A stretch of 64,000 nucleotides of DNA from Actibacterium sp. 188UL27-1 (GCF_016901225.1 NZ_JAFEUL010000001.1:62001-126000), one strand, 5' to 3'. Positions 8,673 through 18,876 are shown, counted from the stretch's first letter. Translations and numbers: made by a program. Notes: generated from the letters alone by a model not told the origin.

Positions 8673-10190
8673 TTACTCTTCCCAGGTGACGCCTTCCAAA
8701 CGGATCATCCCGTCGGGGTAGGGGATATACCCCTTGAGGCTATCATTATAGGCCCAGATCCATTTCTGGTGGTACAGGAACAGGCGGGGCAGTTCGTCCA
8801 GCATGATCACCATGGCCTCGTCATACTTGGCCTTCCGCTCCTCGGGCGTGGGGGCAACGCGGGCGGCATTCAGCAACTCATCCACCTTGGGGTCCGAGAA
8901 CTTGCTGTCATTGATCCCACCATCGGTCGTGGCGAATTGGTGATTGTTGCCGTCTGGGTCCACACGGCCTGACCACCCGATCTGGCTGGCCGTGTAGTCG
9001 CCCGCAGATTGGTCGGCCAAGAGCGTCGCGAACTCCTTTGAGGTGATCGAGATATTGATGCCCGCCTCCGCGGCCATGGCCTGTACGACCTGCATCACTT
9101 GCAGGGGCACCGTGGTGTTGGGCACCTGGATCTCTAGGTCCAGCCCGTCGGGGAAACCGGCTTCGGCCAGCAGTTCCTTGGCTCTTTCGACATCGCGCGG
9201 TGGCACCGGCAGGTCGGCATTGTACCAGGGCGATGTCGGCGGGAAGGACTGGTTGCCCGCGGCAAACGCCCCCTCAAACACGACCTGGTTCAGCGCCTCG
9301 CGGTCGATTGCGTGGCTCAGCGCCTGGCGCAGCAGCTTGTCGTTGCCCCACGGGTTGTCGCCGCGGTCGCCATTGTCGATGTTGAAAGTCAGACCCTGGT
9401 AGCCCAGCGATACGGCATCGGCCACGACGATCTCCGCGTCGGCCTCGGCCTGCGCCAGATCGGTCGCGGCCAGCCGTTCCAGCATGTCGATATCACCCGA
9501 TTGCAGGTTCGCCAGGCGCACGGTCGTGTCGGGGATCGGCAGGAAGGTCACGCTGTCAAAGGCGATTGCATCGGCATTCCAGTAATCCGGGAACTTTGTC
9601 AGGACGATCTTGTCCTGCGCCACCCGCTCGGTGAAGCTGAAGGGCCCCGAGCAGACGGGGTTCAGCCCGAAATCGGCACCCGCTTCGGCCGCGGCAGCTG
9701 GCGATACCATCATGCCCGCGCGGTCGGCCAGTTGTGCGATCAACGTTGCGTCGGGGCCAGCCAGCGTCATGACGATCTCATATTCCCCCGTGACCTCGGT
9801 CCCGGTGATGGAGGCCAGTTCCGATTTGCGGCGGGATTCGTCCAGCGTTTGGGAGCGTTCGATATTGGCGGCCACGGCCTCCGCATTGAATGGCGTGCCA
9901 TCGTGAAAGACCACGCCTTCGCGCAGTTTCATGGTGACCGTCAGGCCGTCGGATGACGTTTCCCATTCCGTGGCCAGTTGCGGGATGATCTCTAAATCCG
10001 GGGTGATATCGACCAGTTTATCGCAGAGAGAGGCATAGACGATGCGGCCCACAAAGGTGCGCGACTGGTCCGGGTCGAGCACATCGGCATCTGATTGCAA
10101 TGCGATGCGCAGGTCCTTGGCCGCGACGGCGCCTGCGATCAGGCTCAGGGCCGTGGCACCAAGTAGGGCTGTTGATAGTCCGGTTCGCAT
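8673..10190 (-). CDS. periplasmic substrate-binding protein of the peptide ABC transporter (SBP_bac_5)
   Basis: 505 residues with a clear Sec signal peptide (MRTGLSTALLGATALSLIAGAVAA, cut before KDLRIALQ). The mature protein has the family 5 binding-protein signatures: DADVLDPDQSRTFVGRIVYASLCDKLV, WETSSDGLTVTMKLREGVVFHDGTPFNAEAV and RQALSHAIDREALNQVVF. Such proteins capture peptides, glutathione or other compounds in the periplasm. With gamma-glutamyltransferase downstream, glutathione or gamma-glutamyl peptides are plausible ligands, but specificity cannot be read from sequence. Confidence 0.93.
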   Translation of the reverse strand: MRTGLSTALLGATALSLIAGAVAAKDLRIALQSDADVLDPDQSRTFVGRIVYASLCDKLVDITPDLEIIPQLATEWETSSDGLTVTMKLREGVVFHDGTPFNAEAVAANIERSQTLDESRRKSELASITGTEVTGEYEIVMTLAGPDATLIAQLADRAGMMVSPAAAAEAGADFGLNPVCSGPFSFTERVAQDKIVLTKFPDYWNADAIAFDSVTFLPIPDTTVRLANLQSGDIDMLERLAATDLAQAEADAEIVVADAVSLGYQGLTFNIDNGDRGDNPWGNDKLLRQALSHAIDREALNQVVFEGAFAAGNQSFPPTSPWYNADLPVPPRDVERAKELLAEAGFPDGLDLEIQVPNTTVPLQVMQVVQAMAAEAGINISITSKEFATLLADQSAGDYTASQIGWSGRVDPDGNNHQFATTDGGINDSKFSDPKVDELLNAARVAPTPEERKAKYDEAMVIMLDELPRLFLYHQKWIWAYNDSLKGYIPYPDGMIRLEGVTWEE

Positions 10191-10193
10191 ATC

Positions 10194-11288
10194 TCAACTC
10201 CTCTCTGTCAGGTTTTCTTTATGGGTGACAATGCCGCCTTCGCTGGCGGCGCGGTACAATTCAAAACGCGCCTCAGCCTCGGGCCTGCGCGGGGCCGTTC
10301 CAGGGGCTTTGACCCCTTTGCCGATCCGTTGCCAATGGTGGCAGGCCACCTGATGTGCCGCATGACCTGCTGCTTTCAGCTTAGGTTGGTCGGTGGTGCA
10401 ATCGGCCCGGGCATGGGGGCACCGTGTGTGGAATCGACAACCCGAGGGTGGGGCAAGCGGGCTTGGCATCTCCCCCGTCGCATGGGCGGTCTGATCGACC
10501 TTGTTCCCGGGGATCGAGGCCAATAGCGCCTGGGTATAAGGGTGCCGTGGCGCGCCAAAGACCTGTTCGGTCGGCCCGCTTTCGACGATCCGGCCCAAAT
10601 ACATCACCGCCACACGGTCGCTCATATGCCGGATCACGCCCAGATCATGGGCGATGATCACCAGGGTCAGACCCAGATCGCGGCTCAGATCCCCCAGCAG
10701 ATTGATCACCTGCGCCTGGACCGAGACATCGAGGGCCGAGACAGGCTCATCCCCGATGATCAGCTTCGGACCGGATGCCAGGGCCCGCGCAATCCCGATC
10801 CGCTGCCGCTGCCCGCCCGAAAATTCATGGGGGTAGCGCCCGGCATGGTCCGGTTGCAAACCCACCTGGCGCAGCAGATGCGCGACTTTTGTCTGGCGCT
10901 CCGCGGCAGGCAGATCAGGCGCATGCACCTCCAACGGCTCCGCCACCAGCTTGCCCACGGTCATGCGCGGGTTGAGTGATGAGAACGGGTCCTGAAAGAT
11001 GAACTGCATATCCCGGCGCAGGTCCTGTAGCGCGGGACCGGCGGCTTGGCTCACAGGCGCCCCGTCAAACTGAACCTCGCCCGATGTCGGCTGGATCAAC
11101 CGCATCAACAACCGGGCGAGGGTTGACTTTCCGCATCCGCTTTCGCCGACAATGGCAAAGGTTTCCCCCCGCCGGATTTCAAGCGAGACATCGTCGACTG
11201 CCTGAACGACCGGATTGCGGTTCAACCAACCGCTTTGGCCGAAATGCTTGACCAGGTTGCGGGCCTCAAGGATGACATCACCGGTCAT
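10194..11288 (-). CDS. ABC transporter ATP-binding protein, DppF/OppF-like
   Basis: 364 residues from the ATG at 11288, which overlaps the stop of the upstream ATPase gene by 4 bases (ATGA); the longer frame upstream is a shadow. It contains Walker A (GESGCGKSTLARLL), the Q loop FIFQDPFSSLNPRM, the signature SGGQRQRIGIARAL and Walker B (KLIIGDEPVSALD). The C-terminal oligopeptide-transporter extension with GCRFHTRCPHARADC is present, followed by an unusual 60-residue tail. It drives transport with the DppD-like ATPase. Confidence 0.93.
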   Translation of the reverse strand: MTGDVILEARNLVKHFGQSGWLNRNPVVQAVDDVSLEIRRGETFAIVGESGCGKSTLARLLMRLIQPTSGEVQFDGAPVSQAAGPALQDLRRDMQFIFQDPFSSLNPRMTVGKLVAEPLEVHAPDLPAAERQTKVAHLLRQVGLQPDHAGRYPHEFSGGQRQRIGIARALASGPKLIIGDEPVSALDVSVQAQVINLLGDLSRDLGLTLVIIAHDLGVIRHMSDRVAVMYLGRIVESGPTEQVFGAPRHPYTQALLASIPGNKVDQTAHATGEMPSPLAPPSGCRFHTRCPHARADCTTDQPKLKAAGHAAHQVACHHWQRIGKGVKAPGTAPRRPEAEARFELYRAASEGGIVTHKENLTERS

Positions 11289-12271
11289 GCGGTGACCGCC
11301 AAATGTGTCTCTAGTGGCGCGTAATGACACGCGACCCGGTGGCCTTTGCCCAGATCGTCCAGCACGGGCCGTTTGATGCACACGGCATTGGCAAAAGGGC
11401 AGCGCGTGCGAAACCGGCAGCCCTGGGGCATGTTGGCAATGCTTGGCACGGTGCCAGGCACGATGGCCAGCCGCCCGCCGGGGCTGTCGAGCCGCGGCAT
11501 CGCGCTCATCAATCCGATTGTGTAGGGATGCTGCGGGTTGGCGAACAGATCCGCGGCCGGGCCCTGTTCGACGACCTGCCCGCCATACATGACCGCGACG
11601 CTGTCGGCGATTTCGGCCACCACGCCCAGGTCATGGGTGATCATGATCGTGCCCATCCCCATCTCGGCCCGCAAATCGCGGATCAGGTCCAGGATCTGCG
11701 CCTGAATGGTGACATCCAGCGCCGTTGTCGGTTCATCCGCGATCAGCAATTGTGGATCATTGGCCAGGGCCATCGCGATCATCACGCGTTGGCGCATACC
11801 ACCGGACAATTGGTGCGGATATTCCTTTAACCTTTGGCCCGGGCTGGCAATGCCCACACGGTCCAACATCTGGGTCGCGCGGGCCATCGCATCCGTCCGG
11901 CTGCCGCCGCGATGCCGCAGCACAGTCTCCGCGATCTGGTCCCCGATCCGAAACGCGGGGTTGAGCGATGACATCGGCTCCTGAAAGATCATCGCGATCC
12001 GGTCGCCTTTGATCTGACCGGGCAAACTGTCGCGCGTCAGGTCATAGGTTTGACCTTCGAACACCATATTTCCCTGGGAAATACGCGTCGCATCCGGTGG
12101 CAACAAACCCATCATCGCCATGGCCGTCACGCTCTTGCCGCAGCCCGATTCACCAACCAGGCACAGAATCTCCCCTCGTTTCACTTGCAGGCTGACATCA
12201 TCCACCACCGCTGCCGCTTGCCCGCGAAAGCCAAGGGTCAGCCGCTGGAGGAAGAGAAGGTCAGTACTCAT
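11285..12271 (-). CDS. ABC transporter ATP-binding protein, DppD/OppD-like
   Basis: 328 residues from the ATG at 12271 (MSTDLLFLQ); an upstream in-frame start is possible but sits closer to the palindrome. Walker A is GESGCGKSVTAMAMMGLL, the Q loop is MIFQEPMSSLNPAF, the signature is LSGGMRQRVMIAMAL and Walker B is LLIADEPTTALD. The C-terminal CRFRTRCPFANAVC motif marks the oligopeptide ATPase group. It is the first gene of the eight-gene operon, about 140 bases after rmuC, with a promoter and palindrome in the gap. Confidence 0.93.
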   Translation of the reverse strand: MSTDLLFLQRLTLGFRGQAAAVVDDVSLQVKRGEILCLVGESGCGKSVTAMAMMGLLPPDATRISQGNMVFEGQTYDLTRDSLPGQIKGDRIAMIFQEPMSSLNPAFRIGDQIAETVLRHRGGSRTDAMARATQMLDRVGIASPGQRLKEYPHQLSGGMRQRVMIAMALANDPQLLIADEPTTALDVTIQAQILDLIRDLRAEMGMGTIMITHDLGVVAEIADSVAVMYGGQVVEQGPAADLFANPQHPYTIGLMSAMPRLDSPGGRLAIVPGTVPSIANMPQGCRFRTRCPFANAVCIKRPVLDDLGKGHRVACHYAPLETHLAVTA

Positions 12272-12295
12272 AGGTTTGTGCAGTCCATCTGCGGG

Positions 12296-12320
12296 GCGAA
12301 CCAATCGACAATTGGTTCGC
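12296..12320. promoter_or_regulatory. 25-bp palindromic operator candidate for the peptide transporter/ggt operon
   Basis: Perfect 10-bp inverted arms GCGAACCAAT and ATTGGTTCGC are separated by CGACA. The site starts 25 bases upstream of the first transporter gene and covers the position where a -10 box would fall for the TTGACA at 12331-12336. The dyad is consistent in size with a GntR/FCD regulator site, and such a regulator is encoded as the last gene of the operon. There is no T-run after it, so a terminator is unlikely. Confidence 0.6.
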
Positions 12321-12330
12321 GCTTTCCGAC

Positions 12331-12336
12331 TGTCAA
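12331..12336 (-). promoter_or_regulatory. -35 box candidate of the transporter/ggt operon
   Basis: Read on the minus strand this is TTGACA, the exact sigma-70 -35 consensus. The -10 box at 17-base spacing would be AATTGT (12308-12313), a poor match, inside the palindrome. Repression by occupation of the -10 region is the simplest reading. Confidence 0.45.
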
Positions 12337-12411
12337 TGAAAGATTAACGGCCCGCGCCAAATCGGGCGGCAGGTGCCTAAGTTCTAAGCAGATACAGTCA
12401 ACAGGATCGTG

Positions 12412-13572
12412 TCAGGCCTTCAGCGGCAGCACTTTGGGATCGGGTGCCGCCTCCGTCTCCAATTCCTCAAAGTCGAAATTGTCCAATTTTGCGGCCCGTT
12501 TACCGGCTCGTTCGGCCGCAGTGCCGATCCCGTCCAGATCCTTGCGCGCCTGGCCGAAATGGGTGTCCAGCTTCTCGACCCGCTCCACCACCAGTTCGAC
12601 GTCCCGGTGCAACTGCCGCAACATCTTGCGAATGGCACCTGCCTGCTCCCGCATCCGCGCATCTTTCAGAACGGCCCGCATGGTATTCAGCGTCGCCATG
12701 CAGGTGGTGGGCGAGACGATCCAGACATGGGCCTCGAACCCCTCCCGCACCAATTCGGGGAAATTCGCATGCAATTCCGCGTAGACTGCTTCCGATGGCA
12801 GAAACATCAGCGCCCCATCCGCCGTTTCGCCATCAATGATGTATTTCTCGGCAATCGCCCGGATATGCAGCCGCACCGCGGCGCGCATGTCGCGAATGGC
12901 CTCCTTCAACTGCGCGTCCGAGCCGGATCGGCGCAGTTTTTCGTAAGGCTCCAGCGGGAATTTACTGTCGATCACAATCGGCCCGGGCGGGTTGGGCAAA
13001 TGGATCAGACAATCCGCGCGCTTGCCGTTCGACAGGGTCGGCTGCCAGGCATAGCTGTCCGCGGGCAGCGCCTTGGCCACGATATCGCGCAACTGGATCT
13101 CGCCAAAGGCGCCGCGCGTTTGCTTGTTTGACAGAATGTCCTGCAGGCTCAGCACGTCGCCCGACAGTTTGGTGATATTGTCCTGGGCCTTGTCGATGGT
13201 CTCCAACCGCTGCTGCAATTCCCCCAGCGACCGCGCGGTGCGGGTCGCCGACCCCTGCAGCGTTTCGCCCATTTTCGCCGTCACCTCGGCCAGGCGTGCC
13301 TCCAGGTGCTGCAACGTCGCGGTTTGGCCCGCGGCCTGGGCCTCGGCCACCTGGGTCAGGCCACCGGTCAACTGTTGCTGGCCCATCGATAACGTCTCGA
13401 TCTGCTGGTTCAACACGCCCAAATGCTGCATCATCGGCTGCGCCATGGAGGCGGCTTGCCCCGCCCGCCGCACCGCCATGATCAGCAGCAGCAGGATCAG
13501 GGCAGCCGCCACGCCCAGGCCAATCACCAGCGGGTCGTCATAGGACAGTTGCATTTCTCCGACCTGGATCAT
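12412..13572 (-). CDS. rmuC: RmuC family DNA recombination protein
   Basis: 386 residues from the ATG at 13572, which overlaps the mutL stop by 4 bases; an alternative ATG at 13554 has GGAG close by. A single N-terminal membrane helix ([19 protein letters not shown]) is followed by about 120 residues of coiled coil and then the RmuC nuclease-like core: [53 protein letters not shown] and [14 protein letters not shown]. RmuC proteins limit inverted-repeat recombination in E. coli and belong to the PD-(D/E)XK-like nucleases. Coupling to mutL links it to DNA repair. Confidence 0.92.
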   Translation of the reverse strand: MIQVGEMQLSYDDPLVIGLGVAAALILLLLIMAVRRAGQAASMAQPMMQHLGVLNQQIETLSMGQQQLTGGLTQVAEAQAAGQTATLQHLEARLAEVTAKMGETLQGSATRTARSLGELQQRLETIDKAQDNITKLSGDVLSLQDILSNKQTRGAFGEIQLRDIVAKALPADSYAWQPTLSNGKRADCLIHLPNPPGPIVIDSKFPLEPYEKLRRSGSDAQLKEAIRDMRAAVRLHIRAIAEKYIIDGETADGALMFLPSEAVYAELHANFPELVREGFEAHVWIVSPTTCMATLNTMRAVLKDARMREQAGAIRKMLRQLHRDVELVVERVEKLDTHFGQARKDLDGIGTAAERAGKRAAKLDNFDFEELETEAAPDPKVLPLKA

Positions 13573-15368
13573 GTGCGCCCGAACAGCCGTTCGATATCGG
13601 CCAGTTTCAGCTCTACATAAGTTGGCCGACCATGATTGCACTGGCCCGACAGCGGTGTCGCCTCCATCTGGCGCAACAGCGCGTTCATTTCCTCGGCACG
13701 CATCATTCGGCCCGACCGGATCGAGCCGTGGCAGGCGACCCGGCTGAGAATAGCGTCGATGCGGCTGGTCAGGGTTCCGCTCTCACCCTGATCCGTCAAC
13801 TCGTCCAGGATGTCGCGCAACAGGGCCTCGGCATTGACCTCCCCCAACACCGCAGGCGTTTCGCGCACGGCGATTGTACCGGGGCCAAAGGGCTCGATCC
13901 CCAGGCCCAACTTATGCAGCCCCTCGGCCACGGCCAGCAGCCGGTCCGCATCGCCGTCACTCAGGCTGACGATCTCGGGGATCAACAGTGCCTGTGCCGC
14001 GACACCGGTATCGGCCATCTGCGCTTTCAACTGCTCATAAACCAGACGTTCATGGGCCGCATGTTGATCAACGATCACAATCCCGGCCTCGGTCTGGGCG
14101 ATGATGTAATTCTCGTGCACCTGTGCGCGGGCCGCCCCCAAGGGGCGCGCGGCCTCCTCGACAACCGGCGCCTCGATCCGGGCAGCGGGTGCCTGCATCT
14201 CGGCAAAACCAGGCGGCATGGAAACCTCGGGTCGCCGGTCCATCTGATAGCGCCGCGGCGGCTCTGACGGGGCGGGTTGCGGCTGCATCGCTCCCAGTGT
14301 CGCGCCCGCCACAGTGGTGGAGGCGCGGTGCCCGGCCCCGGCCAGGGCATGGCGAATGGCCGACACGATCAGCCCCCGCGCCACGCCAGGTTCCCGAAAC
14401 CGCACCTCTGACTTGGCCGGATGGACGTTCACATCAACGCGGGTCGGGTCGCATTCCAGGTTCAGCACTGCCGCCGGATGCCGGTCCCGCGCCAGCACGT
14501 CTGAATAGGCGCCCCGCAGCCCGCCGATCAGCAGCTTGTCCCGCACCGGACGCCCATTGACGAACAGGTATTGCGCCACTGCCGCGCCGCGCGAATAGGT
14601 GGGCAAGGCGGCATATCCCAGCAGCCGCAGGCCCTCGCGCTCCGCATCGATCGGCAGCGCATTCTCGGCGAACCCTGCGCCCAGGATCCGCGCCAGCCGC
14701 CCGCGCAAGGCGTCGAACAAATCGCCGGTCTCGGCATCGGCGCGGAACACAACCCGGTCCGCGGTGATATCGCGCAACGTGAAACTCACCGACGGTTCCG
14801 CCATCGCCAGACGCTTGACCACATCGCTAATCGCCTGCGCCTCGGCCCGATCCGTTCGCAGGAATTTCAGCCGCGCGGGCGTTGCGTAAAACAGATCGCG
14901 CAGCTCAATCACCGTTCCGCTGGACAAGGCCGCAGGCCGCACCGTCCCCATCGCCCCGCCAGTCACAGCGATGCGCGCCGCATCCTGCCCTGCTACACGC
15001 GATGTCAAAACCAGCCGTCCCACCGCCCCAAGCGACGCCAACGCCTCCCCCCGAAATCCGAAACTGCGGATATCCAGCAGATCCGCCCCATCAAGTTTCG
15101 AGGTCGCATGGCGGGCCAGCGCCAAAGGCAGATCATCCGGCGCAATCCCACACCCATCATCGGTGACGCGGATCAGGGTCTTACCGCCATCGCCATAGGC
15201 CACCTCGATCCGCCGCGCACCGGCATCCAAGGCATTCTCGACAAGTTCCTTAACGGCAGAAGCCGGACGTTCCACGACCTCACCTGCCGCGATCTGGTTG
15301 ATCACCGTGTCGTCCAATTGCCGGATAACCGGCAAGTCAGCGCTTATATGGGGGGCATCCAATACCAT
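13569..15368 (-). CDS. mutL: DNA mismatch repair protein MutL
   Basis: 599 residues from the ATG at 15368. The N-terminal GHKL ATPase is clear: [38 protein letters not shown] and [13 protein letters not shown] variable linker follows, and then a C-terminal dimerisation/endonuclease domain with [12 protein letters not shown] near residue 434, ACHGSIRSG and GQCNHGRPT near the end. The DQHA motif indicates the nicking type of MutL, as expected for bacteria without MutH. It is the first gene of the mutL-rmuC pair. Confidence 0.96.
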   Translation of the reverse strand: MVLDAPHISADLPVIRQLDDTVINQIAAGEVVERPASAVKELVENALDAGARRIEVAYGDGGKTLIRVTDDGCGIAPDDLPLALARHATSKLDGADLLDIRSFGFRGEALASLGAVGRLVLTSRVAGQDAARIAVTGGAMGTVRPAALSSGTVIELRDLFYATPARLKFLRTDRAEAQAISDVVKRLAMAEPSVSFTLRDITADRVVFRADAETGDLFDALRGRLARILGAGFAENALPIDAEREGLRLLGYAALPTYSRGAAVAQYLFVNGRPVRDKLLIGGLRGAYSDVLARDRHPAAVLNLECDPTRVDVNVHPAKSEVRFREPGVARGLIVSAIRHALAGAGHRASTTVAGATLGAMQPQPAPSEPPRRYQMDRRPEVSMPPGFAEMQAPAARIEAPVVEEAARPLGAARAQVHENYIIAQTEAGIVIVDQHAAHERLVYEQLKAQMADTGVAAQALLIPEIVSLSDGDADRLLAVAEGLHKLGLGIEPFGPGTIAVRETPAVLGEVNAEALLRDILDELTDQGESGTLTSRIDAILSRVACHGSIRSGRMMRAEEMNALLRQMEATPLSGQCNHGRPTYVELKLADIERLFGRT

Positions 15369-15437
15369 GCCGCAATATCTAGCATAGGCAAACGCGATTC
15401 GACCACATCTTCTGCGCCCAGGTCCGGCCACTGGCGT

Positions 15438-15474
15438 TTCCCTCCACCTCTGGGGGAGGGATCAAGGGAGGGGG
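15438..15474. repeat. CT/GA-rich imperfect palindrome, possible dispersed repeat
   Basis: The stretch contains CCCTCC, CTGGGGGAGGG and AAGGGAGGGGG and lies in the short gap between the RND pump stop and the mutL start. Its pattern is like the small CT/GA-rich palindromic repeats scattered between genes in many proteobacterial genomes. Only one copy was noticed in this window, so its repeat status is unproven. Confidence 0.35.
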
Positions 15475-18400
15475 TTAGCCTTCCGCAACCGGGCGCGCGG
15501 CGCGGATCAGGGGCATGATCCCGATCGCGAGGGCGAACAACGCCATCAACCACAGCAAAACCAGCCCCAGAAACACCGGCAGCGCCATACCAACCGTCGC
15601 GCCGGCCGTGCCCAATGCAGCGGCCAAAGGCGGCCATAACCCCCCAACCAGGATCGCATGGCCCAGCGTCGCTGCAAAGATTGCCAGAACCCCGGCCACT
15701 GCCACCACGGTTGCCAAGGCGACGACCCGCCCGCCCGCGGGCCAGGACAAGGCGCGGCGCAAAGCCATGAATTGCCGCCGAATATCCTGCTGCATCGCCA
15801 GCAATGCCGGGACCATCAGCAACACGATGAACATGCCAAATCCAAGCCCATAGATCAGCGTGATCACCGTGGGTTTCAGAAACTGCGCCTGGGAGGACGG
15901 CTCGTATAGCAGCGGCGTCAATCCAATTACCGTGGTCAGCGTGGTCAAAAAGACAGGCCGCAGCCGGTCCGCCGTGGCATCCACGATGGCCGGCATCAAC
16001 CCGCGCTCTTCCGAATATTCGTCGACCGTGGTCACCAGCACGATGGAATCGTTGATGATGATCCCGGTCATGCCGATCAGCCCCACCACCGTGAACATCG
16101 ACAGCGGCAATTCCCACTGCACATGGCCATAAATCGTCCCGATCAACCCGAACGGGATCACCGCCATGATCAAAAGCGGGCGCACCCAACTGGAAAATAC
16201 CCAGGCCAAAACAAGGTAGATCCCCACCAGACAGGCGACGAACCCAAACAACGCGTCGGTCAGAAAGTCCTGCTCCTGCTCGGCCAGCCCGCTTAGATTC
16301 CAGCCCACGGAAAACCGTTCCTGAAGGTCGGGCAGGATCCGCTCACGCAACTGCAACGTGATCTCTTCGGCCCGGGCCGGATCATCTTCCGAGATCTCTC
16401 CCGTGACCGACAGCATCCGCAGGCCATTCTCCCGCTCGATGGTCGAAAACCCGGTGCGCCGCGTGACATCGACGATATCGGCAAGCGGCACATAGGCCCC
16501 GTCCGGCGTGCGCAGCAGCATCCGGTCCATGAAGTCCGCTGTCAGTTCCGCATCGGGCAGCTCCACCCGAATGCTGGCCGAGCGTCCACCATCGGGAAAG
16601 GTTGCGGCCTCGATCCCGTTCAACCGCCCGCGCAAGGTCCGCCCCAGATCGTCGATGGTAAAGCCTAACGCCGCGCCCTGTGCCGTCAGATCCAGCACCA
16701 GCTCTTCCTTGTCATAGGGCATGTCGTCTTCGACGGCGGACACTTCGGGGATCTGCGCCAATTGCGCCTTCAGATCCTCCGATGCGGCCTTTAGCGCCTC
16801 TGACGAGGCCCCGTAAAACTGCACATCCAGGCTGTCTCCGCCGGGTCCGCTGCCCCAGCGACGGAAGCTCAACGTCTCCACCAGGGGGTGCCGCTCCACC
16901 CGGTCCTGCAGGTCCCGCACAAAGCGCGAACTGGAATAGGGCCGCAGATCCGGGTCGATCAGCTCAACCGCAATCGATCCCAGGTGATCGGCATCCCGAT
17001 TGCCCGCCCCGCTCAGGCCACGCCCGGTATTCCCGCCGATCTCCGCCAGGGCATAGGCCACGGGGTTGCGCCCGAACTCTGCCTCGTATTCCTGCCCCAG
17101 TTCTTCAACGGCCACCTGCAAGCTACGCACCTGCTCCAGACTGTCGGCCCGGTCGGCTGTGGGCAGCATGATGAAATTGGCCGAAACCGACCCCTCTTCA
17201 GGGGCCGAGAAAAACCGCCACTGTACATCGCCGCGCAAAAACACCGCCGATTGCATCGCCAACAGGGCCAGCATCACGGCAAGCACGGGATACCGCGCCC
17301 AGATCACCACCTGCATCACCCGGCGAAAGATCGCCCTGCGGAACCAGTCAAAGCCCACATTCACCACCCGGCTGGGCCAGTCATACCACGCCGTCTTGCG
17401 CTGGGCGGCGGCCAGGGAATGGGCCATATGATTGGGCAGGATCAAAAAGCATTCGATCAGCGACGCGATCAGCACTACGCAGACGGTAAACGGGATATCG
17501 GCGATCAAGTCGCCAAATCGCCCCTCCACGATCGTCAGGGCCGAAAAGGCAATGACCGTGGTCAAGGTCGCGGAAAAGACCGGGCCCGCCATGCGCCGGG
17601 CCGCATTTTCTGCCGCTGTGGTCGGATCTTCCCGCAGCCGCCGGGCGCGGAAATCCGCATGTTCGCCCACCACGATGGCGTCATCCACCACGATGCCCAG
17701 GGTGATCAGCATCGCAAACATCGAGATCATGTTCAGCGTCAGACCCGCCGCCCACATCAGGAAAATTGCGGCGAACATGGCCACCGGAATGCCCATCGCC
17801 ACCCAAAGCGCCGTTCGCGCGTTCAGAAATAAAAACAACAGGCCCACGACCAGGGCCAATCCGGTCAACCCATTCTCGATCAGGATGTTCAACCGCCCCT
17901 CAATCGATTCGGATCGCGTCCGGATCAGGTCTATCTCCACCCCCTGGGGCACGGTGGTCACCATCTCGGCCACCACCGCCTCGACCTCCTCCTGAATCGC
18001 AATCGCATCGCCCTGCGGCGAACGGTCGACCCGGATCGAGATCGCTGGATTCTCTCCCTTGAAATAGGTGCGAACCCGGTCGATTCCGCCAACCTCGATC
18101 CGGGCGACATCACCCACGGTCAATTGCGACCGGTCCGGGTTGGTGCGGATCACGATATCGGCGATCTGGTCGGGGGACCGTTTGGCGACCCCGGTGCGCA
18201 CCCGCGCATTGGCGCCGTCCACATCGCCTGCCGGGCTGACCTCGGCCTCTCCGGCAATGGCCGCCGAAATCTCCTGCAAGGTGACATCGTTGCGGATCAA
18301 CGCAAAGGACGGCACCTCCACCAAAACCTCCGGTGCGACGACACCGCGGATCGTGGCGCGGGTGATCCCCTCGGCATAAAGGCGGGCGACCAGCTCATCG

Positions 18401-18873
18401 GCCAACCGGCCCAGGGGCTCCACCCCGACGGGGCCGGTGATCACGACATCCGTCACCCGATCACGCCAATTCCCGCGGCGTACTTCAGGCTCCTCGGCCT
18501 CGTCAGGCAGGTCATTGATCGTGTCCACGGCAGAGGCGACGTCATCGGCGGCGCGCGACATGTCCCAACCGGGCTCAAATTCCAACTGCATCCGTGCCAA
18601 CCCCTCGATAGAGGTCGTCTCGACCAGCATGACCCCTTCGATGGCCAGCAAGGTCGGTTCCATCAGCTCGACGATGGTGCGGTCGATGTCTTCGGCCCCC
18701 GCCCCTTCCCACGAAACATTGACGTTGACGCTATCGACTACCACGTCCGGAAAAAACTGCGCGCGCATGTTCGGAAAGGCCCAGATCCCTGCCCCGATCA
18801 TCAAGACCAGCAACAGGTTGGCCGCCGTGCCATGCCGCGTGAAATACGACAGCATTCCGCCCATGCGCCCCAT
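15475..18873 (-). CDS. RND efflux pump, inner-membrane transporter (AcrB/HAE1-like)
   Basis: 1132 residues, slightly longer than AcrB because of an extra C-terminal hydrophobic region (about residues 1060-1125). The first helix (AANLLLVLMIGAGIWAF), two large periplasmic loops and two helix bundles are visible. The TM4 motif GIVVDDAIVVGEHADF carries the paired Asp residues for proton coupling, and the second half has GIIINDSIVLVTTVDEY in the equivalent place. It expels drugs or other amphiphiles with the adaptor directly upstream (3 bases apart). The outer-membrane channel is not encoded here. Confidence 0.93.
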   Translation of the reverse strand: MGRMGGMLSYFTRHGTAANLLLVLMIGAGIWAFPNMRAQFFPDVVVDSVNVNVSWEGAGAEDIDRTIVELMEPTLLAIEGVMLVETTSIEGLARMQLEFEPGWDMSRAADDVASAVDTINDLPDEAEEPEVRRGNWRDRVTDVVITGPVGVEPLGRLADELVARLYAEGITRATIRGVVAPEVLVEVPSFALIRNDVTLQEISAAIAGEAEVSPAGDVDGANARVRTGVAKRSPDQIADIVIRTNPDRSQLTVGDVARIEVGGIDRVRTYFKGENPAISIRVDRSPQGDAIAIQEEVEAVVAEMVTTVPQGVEIDLIRTRSESIEGRLNILIENGLTGLALVVGLLFLFLNARTALWVAMGIPVAMFAAIFLMWAAGLTLNMISMFAMLITLGIVVDDAIVVGEHADFRARRLREDPTTAAENAARRMAGPVFSATLTTVIAFSALTIVEGRFGDLIADIPFTVCVVLIASLIECFLILPNHMAHSLAAAQRKTAWYDWPSRVVNVGFDWFRRAIFRRVMQVVIWARYPVLAVMLALLAMQSAVFLRGDVQWRFFSAPEEGSVSANFIMLPTADRADSLEQVRSLQVAVEELGQEYEAEFGRNPVAYALAEIGGNTGRGLSGAGNRDADHLGSIAVELIDPDLRPYSSSRFVRDLQDRVERHPLVETLSFRRWGSGPGGDSLDVQFYGASSEALKAASEDLKAQLAQIPEVSAVEDDMPYDKEELVLDLTAQGAALGFTIDDLGRTLRGRLNGIEAATFPDGGRSASIRVELPDAELTADFMDRMLLRTPDGAYVPLADIVDVTRRTGFSTIERENGLRMLSVTGEISEDDPARAEEITLQLRERILPDLQERFSVGWNLSGLAEQEQDFLTDALFGFVACLVGIYLVLAWVFSSWVRPLLIMAVIPFGLIGTIYGHVQWELPLSMFTVVGLIGMTGIIINDSIVLVTTVDEYSEERGLMPAIVDATADRLRPVFLTTLTTVIGLTPLLYEPSSQAQFLKPTVITLIYGLGFGMFIVLLMVPALLAMQQDIRRQFMALRRALSWPAGGRVVALATVVAVAGVLAIFAATLGHAILVGGLWPPLAAALGTAGATVGMALPVFLGLVLLWLMALFALAIGIMPLIRAARPVAEG

Positions 18874-18876
18874 GAT

